Positions 10,189 to 20,924 of a stretch of DNA of 64,000 nucleotides are shown piece after piece. Position numbers and translations under genes: made by a program. The notes under the pieces were generated by a model. It had not been told where the DNA came from. It did no database searches and saw nothing but the letters and a program-made list of their open reading frames with translations. This DNA comes from an uncultured Pelagibacteraceae bacterium. GTDB lineage: Bacteria; Pseudomonadota; Alphaproteobacteria; Pelagibacterales; Pelagibacteraceae. Location of the stretch: the NCBI GenBank assembly GCA_902549495.1, contig CACCVU010000002.1, positions 1 to 64,000 of the forward strand, in the 5' to 3' direction. Each line of letters begins with the position of its first letter. The stretch's first letter is position 1.

Positions 10189-10638
10189 ATGATGCAAAAG
10201 ATAAAAATAATAAAATCACTTATTATTATTTTTTCTTTAAGTCTTTCTTTTTCTGCTAATGCTCAAACTGTGGAAGAAATTATTAAAGGTAGAAAAGCAA
10301 TGTTTAGCGAAAACTATCAAAACGCTAAAAAAATATCCATATTATTGAAATCTAAAAGAATTGAGGAGGCTAAACCTTTAATGAAAAAAATTTCAGATAA
10401 TTATATAAAATTATTAGATTATTTTCCTGAAAATGCAAAAGAGGGATTTAAAACAGGAGCACTACCGAGCATTTGGGAAAATAAAGATGAATTCAATGCT
10501 CTAATGAAAAAAGCATCAGATGATATGATAAAACTTGCCAAAGCTATAGATACTGCTGAAGATCTAAGAGCAGCGCAGAAAGAATTAATGTGGAGAAATT
10601 GTTCGGCTTGTCATAGTAAGTTTAGAGCACCTCATTAA
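10189..10638 (+). CDS. Cytochrome c' (cytochrome c-prime)
   Basis: Signal peptide, four-helix composition, C-terminal CSACH haem-binding motif. Confidence 0.85.
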   Translation: MMQKIKIIKSLIIIFSLSLSFSANAQTVEEIIKGRKAMFSENYQNAKKISILLKSKRIEEAKPLMKKISDNYIKLLDYFPENAKEGFKTGALPSIWENKDEFNALMKKASDDMIKLAKAIDTAEDLRAAQKELMWRNCSACHSKFRAPH

Positions 10639-10644
10639 ATTTAA

Positions 10645-11232
10645 ATGCAACTTTTTCCATTAATTTTATTCGGTATTGCAACCGCTTTTTCTCCTGGTCC
10701 AAATAATATTATGACATCTTATACAGCTTTTAATTTTGGGTTTAGAAAAGCCATTCCAACTATGCTTGGAGTAATTATCGGATGGACGCTTTTAATTATT
10801 CTTTTGCAACTTACATCTGGAGCTATTTTTCAAAAGTATGCATTTATTCAAACTGCAATAAAAATATTAGGATCAATCTACTTATTATATATGGCATACA
10901 AATTATCTTTTGCAGGACAAACAAAAGATAAAAAAATTGATCCAAAGCCAGTAACTTTTTTAAATACTTTTTGGTTTCAATTCGTAAATCCTAAAAGCAT
11001 TATCGTTGGTTTAACTTCAATTTCTTTATTTATTGATACACAAAATAACTATTTAAGAGACTCGATTGTTTTAACATTTGTATGGTTTTTGATGGCTGTT
11101 GGAAGCCAAACAGCCTGGTGTTTAATGGGTAAATACATGAGAAAATTCGCCACAAGTGATAAATTTATTAAGAATTTTAATTACACAATGTCTTTTTTAC
11201 TTATCGTTTGTGTGATTTTGTTCTATGTATAG
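10645..11232 (+). CDS. LysE family amino-acid exporter
   Basis: FSPGPNNIMTSYTAFNFGFRKAIPTMLGV. Confidence 0.88.
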   Translation: MQLFPLILFGIATAFSPGPNNIMTSYTAFNFGFRKAIPTMLGVIIGWTLLIILLQLTSGAIFQKYAFIQTAIKILGSIYLLYMAYKLSFAGQTKDKKIDPKPVTFLNTFWFQFVNPKSIIVGLTSISLFIDTQNNYLRDSIVLTFVWFLMAVGSQTAWCLMGKYMRKFATSDKFIKNFNYTMSFLLIVCVILFYV

Positions 11233-11235
11233 CGC

Positions 11236-13908
11236 ATGAAATTTAACAGTAAAAATTCCTTTAAATCATTAGATAATATTTCATCATCAGGTAAAGAATA
11301 TAAAATTTTCAATTTAAAAATAGCCGAAAAGAATGGTTTAGACGGAATTTCAAAACTACCTAAATCTCTTAAAGTTTTATTAGAAAATTTACTTAGATAC
11401 GAAGACGATATAACTGTCGATAAAAAACAGATTTTAGCAATCAAAGAATGGTTAAAAAATAAAAAATCTAATACTGAAATAGCTTACAGACCAGCTAGAG
11501 TTTTAATGCAAGATTACACAGGAATCCCAGCGGTGGCGGATTTAGCTGCTATGAGAGATGCTGTAAAAGATAAAAATAAAGATCCAGAAAAAATAAACCC
11601 CTTGTCAACTGTAGACTTAGTAATCGATCATTCAGTAATGGTTGACGAATATGCTTCAAGGAAATCATTTGGTAAAAATGTAGAAAGGGAATTTTCTAGA
11701 AACGGAGAGCGTTATTCTTTCTTAAAATGGGGACAAAAAGCTTTTAATAATTTTAGAGTAGTACCACCAGGAACAGGTATTTGTCACCAAGTAAACTTAG
11801 AATATTTGTCTAAAGTTGTTTGGTCATCTAAAAGCGGGAATGATTTATATGCTTACCCAGATACTTTGGTTGGAACGGACAGCCACACTACAATGGTTAA
11901 CGGGTTATCCGTATTAGGTTGGGGAGTTGGTGGTATCGAAGCCGAAGCTGCTATGTTAGGACAACCAATTTCAATGTTAATTCCAGAAGTGGTTGGCGTT
12001 GAAATAAAAGGTAAACTTAAAGAGGGTACAACTGCAACTGATTTAGTCTTAACAATAGTGGAAATGTTAAGAAAAAAAGGTGTTGTGGGTAAATTTGTAG
12101 AATTTTATGGAGAAGGACTAAAAAATTTAACTTTAGCTGATAGAGCAACTATTGCTAACATGGCTCCTGAATATGGAGCGACATGTGGTTTCTTTCCTGT
12201 TGATGATGAGTCACTTAAATATTTAAAATTATCTGGACGAGATAGTGCAACAATTTCTTTGGTAGAAAAATATTCTAAAGAACAAGGGCTATGGGCAAGT
12301 AATGATGTTGAGTTTACTGATACAGTATCTTTAGATGTAAGCACAGTTGTAACAAGTATCTCTGGACCTAAAAGACCTCAAGATAAAGTTTTACTAACTG
12401 AGGCAGCAAGTTCGTTCGCTAAAGTTTATAAAGAAAACGCTAAAAGATCTAAAGTTGTAGAGTCGGATGTTGCAGGAGCAGATTTTAAATTAAAAGATGG
12501 AGATATTGTTATTGCAGCAATTACCTCTTGTACTAATACATCAAATCCAAGTGTTCTAATCGGAGCTGGACTTCTTGCTAAAAAAGCTTATGAGAAAGGA
12601 TTAAAAGTAAAACCGTGGGTCAAAACTTCTTTAGCGCCAGGATCGCAAGTTGTTACAGACTACCTAGAAAAAGCTGGCTTAAATAAATATTTAGATGAAT
12701 TAGGTTTTAATCTTGTAGGATATGGTTGCACTACATGTATTGGAAATTCAGGACCATTAAATAAAAATATATCAGAAGCAATTAACGAAAAAGATTTATA
12801 TGCGGTTTCAGTTTTATCTGGGAACAGAAACTTTGAAGGTAGAATAAATCCAGATGTAAAAGCAAACTATCTTGCTTCGCCTCCTCTAGTTGTTGCTTAT
12901 GCTTTAGCTGGGAGTATGAATTTTGATTTATATAAATCTTCTCTTGGGAAAGATAAAGCTGGAAAAGATGTTTTCTTAAAAGATATTTGGCCTAGCAACA
13001 AAGAAATTGAAGATATTATGCTTACCTCTTTAAATGCTGATATGTTTAAAAAAAGATATTCTAACGTTTCAGAAGGACCAAAAGAATGGAGAGAGATCGA
13101 TACAGTTGATAGTGATATTTATAATTGGGAACAAAACTCAACATATGTAAAAAGACCACCTTTTTTTGATAATCTTCCTGATAAACCTGAAGGTTTTAAG
13201 GCAATTAACGATGCTAGAATACTTTTGTTATTAGGAGACACAGTAACCACAGATCATATTTCTCCAGCAGGAAGTATCAAGAAAGATAGTCCTACAGGAG
13301 ATTATTTTATGGAGCACCAAATTCAGCAAAAAGACTTCAACTCTTATGGAGCTAGAAGAGGAAACCATGAAGTAATGATGAGAGGAACTTTTGGAAATAT
13401 CAAAATTAGAAATGAAATGGCTCCAGGAACAGAGGGTGGATTTACTACTCTACAGCCTGATGGCAAAGTTATGAGTGTTTATGAGGCTGCAATGGAATAT
13501 AAAAAAAGAAATAATGATTTAGTTGTCGTTGCTGGTAAAGAATACGGAACAGGATCCTCAAGAGATTGGGCAGCTAAAGGAACAAAGCTACTAGGGATTA
13601 AAGCTGTATTAGCTGAAAGTTTTGAAAGAATTCATAGATCAAATTTAGTAGGTATGGGTGTTTTACCACTACAATTTAAAGAAGGTTTTGATAGAAAAAA
13701 GTTAAAAATAACTGGAGCTGAACTCATTACAGTAGTTGATATTGAAAAAGGAATAAAACCAAGAGCAGAGGTAGCTTGTGAGATCAAATATAAAGACGGT
13801 ACAATTAAAAAGATACAAGCTTTGAGTAGAATAGATACTGAGAATGAAATAGAATATTACAAAAATGGAGGAATTCTTCAGTATGTTTTACGTAACATGC
13901 TCAATTAA
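11236..13908 (+). CDS. acnA: Aconitate hydratase AcnA
   Basis: 890 aa; [50 protein letters not shown]. Confidence 0.96.
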   Translation: MKFNSKNSFKSLDNISSSGKEYKIFNLKIAEKNGLDGISKLPKSLKVLLENLLRYEDDITVDKKQILAIKEWLKNKKSNTEIAYRPARVLMQDYTGIPAVADLAAMRDAVKDKNKDPEKINPLSTVDLVIDHSVMVDEYASRKSFGKNVEREFSRNGERYSFLKWGQKAFNNFRVVPPGTGICHQVNLEYLSKVVWSSKSGNDLYAYPDTLVGTDSHTTMVNGLSVLGWGVGGIEAEAAMLGQPISMLIPEVVGVEIKGKLKEGTTATDLVLTIVEMLRKKGVVGKFVEFYGEGLKNLTLADRATIANMAPEYGATCGFFPVDDESLKYLKLSGRDSATISLVEKYSKEQGLWASNDVEFTDTVSLDVSTVVTSISGPKRPQDKVLLTEAASSFAKVYKENAKRSKVVESDVAGADFKLKDGDIVIAAITSCTNTSNPSVLIGAGLLAKKAYEKGLKVKPWVKTSLAPGSQVVTDYLEKAGLNKYLDELGFNLVGYGCTTCIGNSGPLNKNISEAINEKDLYAVSVLSGNRNFEGRINPDVKANYLASPPLVVAYALAGSMNFDLYKSSLGKDKAGKDVFLKDIWPSNKEIEDIMLTSLNADMFKKRYSNVSEGPKEWREIDTVDSDIYNWEQNSTYVKRPPFFDNLPDKPEGFKAINDARILLLLGDTVTTDHISPAGSIKKDSPTGDYFMEHQIQQKDFNSYGARRGNHEVMMRGTFGNIKIRNEMAPGTEGGFTTLQPDGKVMSVYEAAMEYKKRNNDLVVVAGKEYGTGSSRDWAAKGTKLLGIKAVLAESFERIHRSNLVGMGVLPLQFKEGFDRKKLKITGAELITVVDIEKGIKPRAEVACEIKYKDGTIKKIQALSRIDTENEIEYYKNGGILQYVLRNMLN

Positions 13909-15413
13909 TGAGAAATATAACAGTAAAAGTTCACCCATCTAAAGCTAATTTAAAAAAGAAAGAACAACTAGCGTGGAAGATTGCAGAAATTTCATCTGAC
14001 AAAGCAAAATTAAATAAAGATGCAATCGAGATGGTTATCAATAGAATTATTGATAATGCGTCAGTAGCAATAGCGTCCTATAATAGGAAGCCCGTTGTTT
14101 CTGCAAGACAAATGGCTTTAGCTCACCCCAGAAAGAACGGAGCAAATGTTTTTGGATTAAGTTCTAAAGTTAAAGTAGATTGTGAATGGGCTGCTTGGGC
14201 AAATGGTACCGCAGTAAGAGAACTTGATTATCATGATACTTTTTTAGCAGCAGATTACAGCCATCCGGGAGACAATATACCTGCAATTTTAGCCGTGGCT
14301 CAACAAAAAGGATGCAATGGATTGGATCTTATCAGAGGTATTATAACTGGTTATGAAGTTCAAGTTAATTTAGTAAAAGGGATTTGTTTACATGAACATA
14401 AAATAGATCACATAGCACATTTAGGACCAAGTGTTGCAGCAGGTTTAGGAAGTTTATTAAAATTAAATACGGAAACAATCTATCAGTCAGTTCAACAAGC
14501 TTTGCATACAACTATTTCAACTAGACAATCAAGAAAAGGAGAAATTTCAAGTTGGAAAGCTTTTGCTCCTGCACATGCCGGCAAATTAGCAGTCGAAGCA
14601 GTTGATAGATGCATGAGAGGTGAGGGTGCGCCTAGTCCAATATACGAGGGTGAAGATAGTGTTATAGCTTATGTTCTATCAGGTCCGGGAAAAAAATATA
14701 CTGTTCCTTTACCAAAAGTTAATGAGCCAAAAAAAGCAATATTAGAAACTTACACCAAAGAGCATTCTGCTGAGTACCAGTCACAAGCTTTAATTGATTT
14801 AGCAAGAAGTTTAAATAAGAAAATCAAAAATTTAAATAACATAAAAAAAATTACAATCGAAACTAGTCATCATACTCATTATGTAATTGGAACTGGTGCT
14901 AACGATCCTCAAAAAATGGATCCTTATGCAAGTAGAGAAACTTTAGATCACTCTATAATGTATATATTTGCAGTAGCTTTAGAGGATGGAGCTTGGCATC
15001 ATGTAAAGTCTTACACACCACAAAGAGCTAGACGAAAAAGTACAGTTCAACTTTGGCGAAAAATAGCAACTAAAGAGAATAAGAAATGGACAAAAAAATA
15101 TCATAACAGAGATCCTAAAAAGAAATGTTTTGGCGGAAAAGTTATTGTAAAAATGAAAAATGGTTCCACAATATCAGAAGAGATCAATGTTGCAGATGCC
15201 CATCCAGCTGGAAAACGACCTTTCGGAAGAAAAGAATATATTAATAAATTTAAAGTTCTAACAGATAATATTATTTCAAAAAAAGAGTCACAAAGATTTC
15301 TAAAATGCGTTCAAAATTTGAGAAAGTTAAAACCTAAAGATTTAAAAGGACTGAATGTTGAAATTTTACCTAAAATGAGAAAAAGAATTAAAAACGGTAA
15401 AAGTATTTTTTAA
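13908..15413 (+). CDS. prpD: MmgE/PrpD family protein (2-methylcitrate dehydratase-like)
   Basis: [18 protein letters not shown]...[34 protein letters not shown]. Confidence 0.88.
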   Translation: MRNITVKVHPSKANLKKKEQLAWKIAEISSDKAKLNKDAIEMVINRIIDNASVAIASYNRKPVVSARQMALAHPRKNGANVFGLSSKVKVDCEWAAWANGTAVRELDYHDTFLAADYSHPGDNIPAILAVAQQKGCNGLDLIRGIITGYEVQVNLVKGICLHEHKIDHIAHLGPSVAAGLGSLLKLNTETIYQSVQQALHTTISTRQSRKGEISSWKAFAPAHAGKLAVEAVDRCMRGEGAPSPIYEGEDSVIAYVLSGPGKKYTVPLPKVNEPKKAILETYTKEHSAEYQSQALIDLARSLNKKIKNLNNIKKITIETSHHTHYVIGTGANDPQKMDPYASRETLDHSIMYIFAVALEDGAWHHVKSYTPQRARRKSTVQLWRKIATKENKKWTKKYHNRDPKKKCFGGKVIVKMKNGSTISEEINVADAHPAGKRPFGRKEYINKFKVLTDNIISKKESQRFLKCVQNLRKLKPKDLKGLNVEILPKMRKRIKNGKSIF

Positions 15414-16376
15414 TCATTTGATTTTCTTTGCTAAATCATTAGCACTTAACCAAGCATTTTCAACTTTAGGACCGATAAACCAATCTGCGCACAATCCTAA
15501 CCTCAATTTTTTATTCCAATAACTTTTTAAAGGTGAACCATTAAAATTATACGAATATTTCCATCCGTGTGTTTTTTTGAAAATAATTTTATTTTTTTTA
15601 TACCCTGTAAAATTTAAAAATTTTGAAATCAAAGTATTTTCTGCTTTATTACTTTTTTTATATTGATTTATGTTTTTTTTAGCCCACTCAACAGAGGACT
15701 GCAATGTCCAAAGAGAATTTGAAGAGTTAAATCTACTTTTACTATTTTCATGAGCTGCCCAAGTTAAAATATCATCGTTAAATTTTATACTACTCACAGG
15801 AACAGCTTTTTGATTTTTAAAAGCTAACATTGTTGTAATATTTGGCTCCATATTTATCTTTAAATTCGATATTTTTTTTTCTAAATATTTTCCTGCTATT
15901 TTTTTTGATTGGGGGAATGGACAAGTTAATATTATCGACTTAGCTTGAATATATTCACCATTATCTAGTTTTATTTCCCAGAAGTATTTATTATTAAAAA
16001 TTGATTTGACTGAAGATTGAAAACTTTTTTTTATTTTTTTGGTATAAAATTTAGAAATAAAATTGTTGCCTTTCATACCAATAAATTTTTCTGAAATTTC
16101 CTTTTTTTCAAACGTAAAATCTAAATGATTTCCAGTCCAAATTTTTGCTTCTTTTTTTTTACAAAGAGTTTTTATAAACTTTAAAAATTCTTTAGATTTT
16201 GGAGAAATATATTGAACCCCATGGTCAAAACTTAAATTTTGTTTTAATCTTTTATTTGATGCACGTCCGCCCGGACCTCTTGCTTTATCAAGAATATGCA
16301 CAGAGTACTTTTTTGATAGAAGGTAAGCTATTGTAGAGCCAGATACACCTGACCCTATAATACAAAAGTCTAACAT
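15414..16376 (-). CDS. FAD-dependent NAD(P)/amine oxidase (renalase-like)
   Basis: CIIGSGVSGSTIAYLLSKKYSVHILDKARGPGGRAS. Confidence 0.8.
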   Translation of the reverse strand: MLDFCIIGSGVSGSTIAYLLSKKYSVHILDKARGPGGRASNKRLKQNLSFDHGVQYISPKSKEFLKFIKTLCKKKEAKIWTGNHLDFTFEKKEISEKFIGMKGNNFISKFYTKKIKKSFQSSVKSIFNNKYFWEIKLDNGEYIQAKSIILTCPFPQSKKIAGKYLEKKISNLKINMEPNITTMLAFKNQKAVPVSSIKFNDDILTWAAHENSKSRFNSSNSLWTLQSSVEWAKKNINQYKKSNKAENTLISKFLNFTGYKKNKIIFKKTHGWKYSYNFNGSPLKSYWNKKLRLGLCADWFIGPKVENAWLSANDLAKKIK

Positions 16377-16993
16377 TATAAGAATAAAAATTTATACTTT
16401 TCATTAATTGAGAGAACTTCATAACTAACAAGTCCTCCAATTATTAATTGTATTGAAATTACTAAAATTACAAATAAACCTAAATATCCAAGCCACATAT
16501 GTTTTTTGATATAATCAGCAAAATAACTTGCAAGAGTTGCGATCAAAAATACTGATAACAACAAACCTATTACCATTAAGTGAAAATTACCTTTCGAGGC
16601 AGCTACTACTGCAATAGTATTATCAAAACTTAATGTAAGATCAGCAATTAATACTTGATAAACTCCAACACTAAAGCTTTTAGTCTCAGCAGATTTTAGT
16701 TGTGGTGTTTTAATTTTATTTTTACCAAAAAAGTCTTGTCTTAAATTATTTATAACCCATAAAAGTAAAACCCCGCCTAGGATCTTTATCCAAGCAAATT
16801 CAAACAAATAATTAGCCCCTGATGCAAAAATAATTCTAAACAAGAATGCTGCAGCAACACCCCATGCTATAATTTTTCTTCTATTTTCTGTTGCAAATCC
16901 TGCAGCGATTAAACCTATTATGATCGCGTTATCCGCAGCCATAACTATATCTATGAGGATTATTTGTACTGAGATAATTACTTGCTCTAACAT
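16376..16993 (-). CDS. TerC family (YjbE-type) membrane protein
   Basis: ILIDIVMAADNAIIIGLIAAGF; DLTLSFDNTIAVV. Confidence 0.85.
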   Translation of the reverse strand: MLEQVIISVQIILIDIVMAADNAIIIGLIAAGFATENRRKIIAWGVAAAFLFRIIFASGANYLFEFAWIKILGGVLLLWVINNLRQDFFGKNKIKTPQLKSAETKSFSVGVYQVLIADLTLSFDNTIAVVAASKGNFHLMVIGLLLSVFLIATLASYFADYIKKHMWLGYLGLFVILVISIQLIIGGLVSYEVLSINEKYKFLFL

Positions 16994-17040
16994 TCGAGAA
17001 TCAATGTATATAAGGTTATTAAGATATATTAAAGAATAAA

Positions 17041-18366
17041 ATGGAACTGTTCAAAAGCTCATCAAAATTTTCAAAAAAACAAATAATTTTGTTGTCCATA
17101 CCGGTTTTTTTTTCAAACATGGCTATTCCATTAGTAGGAATGGTTGATACAGGTTTGATGGGTAATTTAAGCGAGACCAAATATTTAGCAGCAACTAGTA
17201 TAGCTACATCGGTTATGACAATGATTGTTTGGAGTTTTGGTTTTTTAAGAATGGGGACTGTTGGAATAGTTGCCCAGGCTTATGGTAGAAGTGATTATAG
17301 AGAGATAGTAAAAACGATTTTAAGAAATATAGCCCTTGCTCTAATTGCAGCATTTATAATAATTATTTTCTTCCCGGCTTTAAAAATTGCAATCAGTTAT
17401 TTTTTTTCTCCCTCTGATGAAACAGAGGTATTAATAAAAACTTATTTAAATGTGAGAATTTTTTCAATTCCTGCAGAATTAATTATTTATGTTTTAGTGG
17501 GTTTTTATCTAGGAATACAAAAAACTAAAATTTCAAGTTTTTTAATAATTGTTCTATCAAGTTTGAATATCATTTTTAGCTCTCTACTAGTTTTAACCTA
17601 TGATTTAAAAGTTTTTGGTGTAGCTCTAGGAACATTAATTTCAAGTTATATAACCTTAATTATTTTCACGATATTTACCTATAATTTTATTATTCAAAAA
17701 TTCAAAGTAATTCCTAAATTTGAAAATTTAGTAGTAAGATCTAAATTAATAAAACTTTTAAATATAAATTTAGATATTTTTATAAGAACTTTATTTCTCA
17801 CATTTGCTTTTCTATGGGTGACTTATCTCGGTTCAAAAATTGGAGAAGATTATTTAGCAGTTAATACAATATTAATGCAATTTATAATTTTATCATCATT
17901 CTTCTTAGATGCTTACGCATTTTCCACTGAAGGGATTATAGGTTTCGCTGTAGGGAGAAGAAACCGAAAATCTTTTTTAGAAGTTGTAAGAAATTCTATT
18001 CAGGTAAGTTTTATCACTGCTATTATTATATCAATAATTTATTTAGTATTTTTTAAAGAAATAATTTACATAATTACTGATATTGAAATTTTAAGATATA
18101 TTTCTTTTCAACATATCTTATGGGTAATTATAATTCCGCCAATTGCATGCTTTTGTTATCAATTAGATGGAATATTTATCGGAGCATCACAAACAAAAGA
18201 AATTAGAAATGCAATGATAGTATCTGTTTTAAGTTATATTGGAGTTTCGATCTTCTTAACAAAATATCTAGACAATCACGGTATTTGGTTATCTCTTTTA
18301 TTATTTATGATATTTAGGTCTTTGACTTTACAATATTATTTTAAAAGTATTTTGAAAAAATTCTAA
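17041..18366 (+). CDS. MATE family efflux transporter (DinF-like)
   Basis: PVFFSNMAIPLVGMVDTGLMGNLSETKYLAATSIAT. Confidence 0.88.
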   Translation: MELFKSSSKFSKKQIILLSIPVFFSNMAIPLVGMVDTGLMGNLSETKYLAATSIATSVMTMIVWSFGFLRMGTVGIVAQAYGRSDYREIVKTILRNIALALIAAFIIIIFFPALKIAISYFFSPSDETEVLIKTYLNVRIFSIPAELIIYVLVGFYLGIQKTKISSFLIIVLSSLNIIFSSLLVLTYDLKVFGVALGTLISSYITLIIFTIFTYNFIIQKFKVIPKFENLVVRSKLIKLLNINLDIFIRTLFLTFAFLWVTYLGSKIGEDYLAVNTILMQFIILSSFFLDAYAFSTEGIIGFAVGRRNRKSFLEVVRNSIQVSFITAIIISIIYLVFFKEIIYIITDIEILRYISFQHILWVIIIPPIACFCYQLDGIFIGASQTKEIRNAMIVSVLSYIGVSIFLTKYLDNHGIWLSLLLFMIFRSLTLQYYFKSILKKF

Positions 18367-19230
18367 ATGCAATTTTTATATAAAATACCGGGCTATATTC
18401 TACTCTTATTTGGCGGTTTTTGTTTAAGCTGGGGAGGATTTATTATTAGATCTTTTGAAGAGGCAAGTATCTGGCAAATATTATTTTTAAGATCTTTTTT
18501 TTTTCTTTTAGCTCTAATAGCTTTTCTTTTTGTAACTTATAAAAAAAATACCTTTAATATTATTAAAGATTCTGGCCTTCCAGGTTTATTAGGAGGTTTT
18601 GTTTTATCATTTAGCTTCGTTGCTTTTGTTGTTGCAATGAGCAATACAACAGTAGCAAATGTCGTTTTTATTATAAGTACACAAACTATGTTTCTGGCAA
18701 TATTTGGATATTTTTATCTAAAAGAAAAAGTTTCTTTAATCGGGTTAATATCAATCCTTCTTGCTATGTGTGGTATTATTATAATGGTTGGAGACTCTAT
18801 TTCAGGCGGATCATTATTTGGAAACATAGTGGCTTTAGCAATCCCAATAAATTTTGCGATTTTAGTAATGATAATTAGAAAAAATACCAAAGTTGATATG
18901 GTTCCGGCAATTTTTTATTCTGGAATATTTAGTTTGATTTACGGCTTTTTCTTAGCAGAGTCCTTTGAATTCACTAAACATGATCTATGGATGGGTTTTC
19001 TTCTTGGAGTTCCGCAATTAGCAGTTAGCTTTATTTGTATAACAATCGGATCAAGAACAGTTGAGTCAGCAACAGTTGGAATTTTGATGTTGATGGAAAC
19101 TTTATGTGCGCCTCTTTGGGTATGGTTATTTTTAAATGAAATTCCTCCAATTAGTGTATTTATAGGTGGCGCAGTCATTATTTCGGCAATAATATTGAAG
19201 AGTTTTGATAAAAAACATAGCAAGACTTGA
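18367..19230 (+). CDS. EamA/DMT family transporter
   Basis: 10-TM EamA pattern; ANVVFIISTQTMFLAIFGYFYLKEKVS. Confidence 0.85.
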   Translation: MQFLYKIPGYILLLFGGFCLSWGGFIIRSFEEASIWQILFLRSFFFLLALIAFLFVTYKKNTFNIIKDSGLPGLLGGFVLSFSFVAFVVAMSNTTVANVVFIISTQTMFLAIFGYFYLKEKVSLIGLISILLAMCGIIIMVGDSISGGSLFGNIVALAIPINFAILVMIIRKNTKVDMVPAIFYSGIFSLIYGFFLAESFEFTKHDLWMGFLLGVPQLAVSFICITIGSRTVESATVGILMLMETLCAPLWVWLFLNEIPPISVFIGGAVIISAIILKSFDKKHSKT

Positions 19231-19277
19231 ATAATTTGCATTTGACTTTTTACTTTATTTAGAGGAAAGTCTTTTCC

Positions 19278-19437
19278 GTAACGGGAGAGACCATTTAGGC
19301 GCCGAAGGAGCAACCACCCCGGAAACTCTCAGGCAAAAGGACCGTTACCGTAATAACTCTGGAAAGCAGGCGAAAGCCTCACCGAAGGATTAAATCTCTC
19401 AGGTACATAGACAGATGGGGTTAGATAAGAGTTATTA
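19278..19437 (+). promoter_or_regulatory. Tandem glycine riboswitch upstream of gcvT
   Basis: Two aptamer cores: CGGGAGAGACC...GCGCCGAAGGAGCAA...CCGGAAACTCTCAGGCAAAAGGACCG and ACTCTGGAAAGC...CACCGAAGGATTAAATCTCTCAGGTACATAGACAGATGGGG. P1 pairings GTAACGG/CCGTTAC (19278-19284/19342-19348) and TAATAACTCT/AGAGTTATTA (19351-19360/19428-19437). Confidence 0.95.
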
Positions 19438-20531
19438 TGGAAGTACAAAAAACAGCTTTATACAATTATCATAAAAATTTAGGAGCAAAGTTTGTTCCTT
19501 TTGCTGGCTATGAAATGCCTATTCAATATAAAGATGGTATTGTTAAAGAACATATTTCTACAAGAACACACGCCGGATTTTTTGATGTCTCACATATGGG
19601 GCAATTTTTTTTAGAAGGGGATGAAACATTAATAGAGTCATTAGAGAAGATTATACCAGCAGATTTAAAAAATTTGAAAATTAATCATTCAAAATATTCT
19701 TTTTTACTTAATAATGAAGGTGGAATAATTGATGATTTAATTATTACGAGAACAGAAAAAGGTTTTTGTATAATCTTAAACGCAGCTTGTAAGGAAAATG
19801 ATATAAAACAAATTTCTCAATTTTTAAAAAAACATCATAAACATCTTTTAAACAACAATTTATCTTTAATAGCGTTACAAGGACCTAAATCTGTAGAGAT
19901 TTTAGAAAAATTAATTCCAGGCGTCGCTAATTTAAAATTTATGACAGGAAATAATTTTGATTATGAAGGTGAAAATCTATATGTAACAAGATCTGGATAT
20001 ACGGGTGAAGATGGTTTTGAAATCTCAATTTCAAACACAAAAGTTGAAAAGCTTATCGATTACTTAATTTCAAACGAAGTTAAACCGATAGGTTTGGGAG
20101 CTAGAGATACATTAAGATTAGAGGCAGGTCTGTGTTTATACGGTCATGATTTAAATGAAAAAATAAATCCAGTAGAGGCTAATTTAAAATGGGCTATAGC
20201 AAAAAAAAGGAAAGAAGTTGGCGGCTTTAATGGATGGGAAAAAATAAAAAATTTATTAGCAAACGGAAGTGAAAAAATTAGAGTTGGTATAAAGCCAGAT
20301 GGAAAAGTTATAGCTAGAGAAAATACGAAAATCTTTTCTTTAGATAATAATGAAATAGGATTCGTTACTAGCGGTACTTTTGGCCCGAGTGTGAACGCTC
20401 CAGTTGCAATGGGATATGTTAAATCAGAATTTTCTGAGGTAGGTACATCTATTCAGCTTGAAGTAAGAGGAAAAAAATATGGAGGTAAGATTTCTGAACT
20501 TCCATTTTATAAAAAAAGTTATGTTAAATAA
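19437..20531 (+). CDS. gcvT: Glycine cleavage system aminomethyltransferase (T protein)
   Basis: AGYEMPIQYKDGIVKEHISTRTHAGFFDVSHMGQ. Confidence 0.96.
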   Translation: MEVQKTALYNYHKNLGAKFVPFAGYEMPIQYKDGIVKEHISTRTHAGFFDVSHMGQFFLEGDETLIESLEKIIPADLKNLKINHSKYSFLLNNEGGIIDDLIITRTEKGFCIILNAACKENDIKQISQFLKKHHKHLLNNNLSLIALQGPKSVEILEKLIPGVANLKFMTGNNFDYEGENLYVTRSGYTGEDGFEISISNTKVEKLIDYLISNEVKPIGLGARDTLRLEAGLCLYGHDLNEKINPVEANLKWAIAKKRKEVGGFNGWEKIKNLLANGSEKIRVGIKPDGKVIARENTKIFSLDNNEIGFVTSGTFGPSVNAPVAMGYVKSEFSEVGTSIQLEVRGKKYGGKISELPFYKKSYVK

Positions 20532-20543
20532 GGAGAAACAAAT

Positions 20544-20924
20544 ATGAGTGAAAAAAAGTTTTCTAAAAAACATGAATGGGTTTCACTAGATGGAGACGTT
20601 GCTACAGTAGGAATAACTAAGCATGCAACAGAAATGCTCGGTGACATTGTTTTTGTGGAGGTTCCTGATGCAGGTAAAGCTGTAGAAAAAGAAGGTCAAG
20701 CAGCCGTTGTAGAGTCTACTAAAGCTGCGAGTGATGTTTATTCTCCTATTTCTGGAGAAATTACTGAGGGAAATAAAGCCATTGCAGATGATCCCGGAAG
20801 CGTAAATACTGACCCTGAAGGTGCCAGCTGGTTTTTTAAGTTAAAGATAAAAGATAAAGGTGAGTATGACTCCCTAATGTCAAAAGACGAATATGATAAA
20901 TTTTGTAAGGAGAACCCTAGTTAA
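20544..20924 (+). CDS. gcvH: Glycine cleavage system H protein
   Basis: [39 protein letters not shown] lipoyl motif. Confidence 0.96.
   Translation: MSEKKFSKKHEWVSLDGDVATVGITKHATEMLGDIVFVEVPDAGKAVEKEGQAAVVESTKAASDVYSPISGEITEGNKAIADDPGSVNTDPEGASWFFKLKIKDKGEYDSLMSKDEYDKFCKENPS

Noticed and set aside
12105-12344. Minus-strand ORF inside acnA
   Set aside because: Antisense to conserved aconitase sequence; no motif.
18939-19313. 124-aa minus-strand ORF across the EamA 3' end and the riboswitch
   Set aside because: Overlaps both the EamA gene and the glycine aptamer; no domain.
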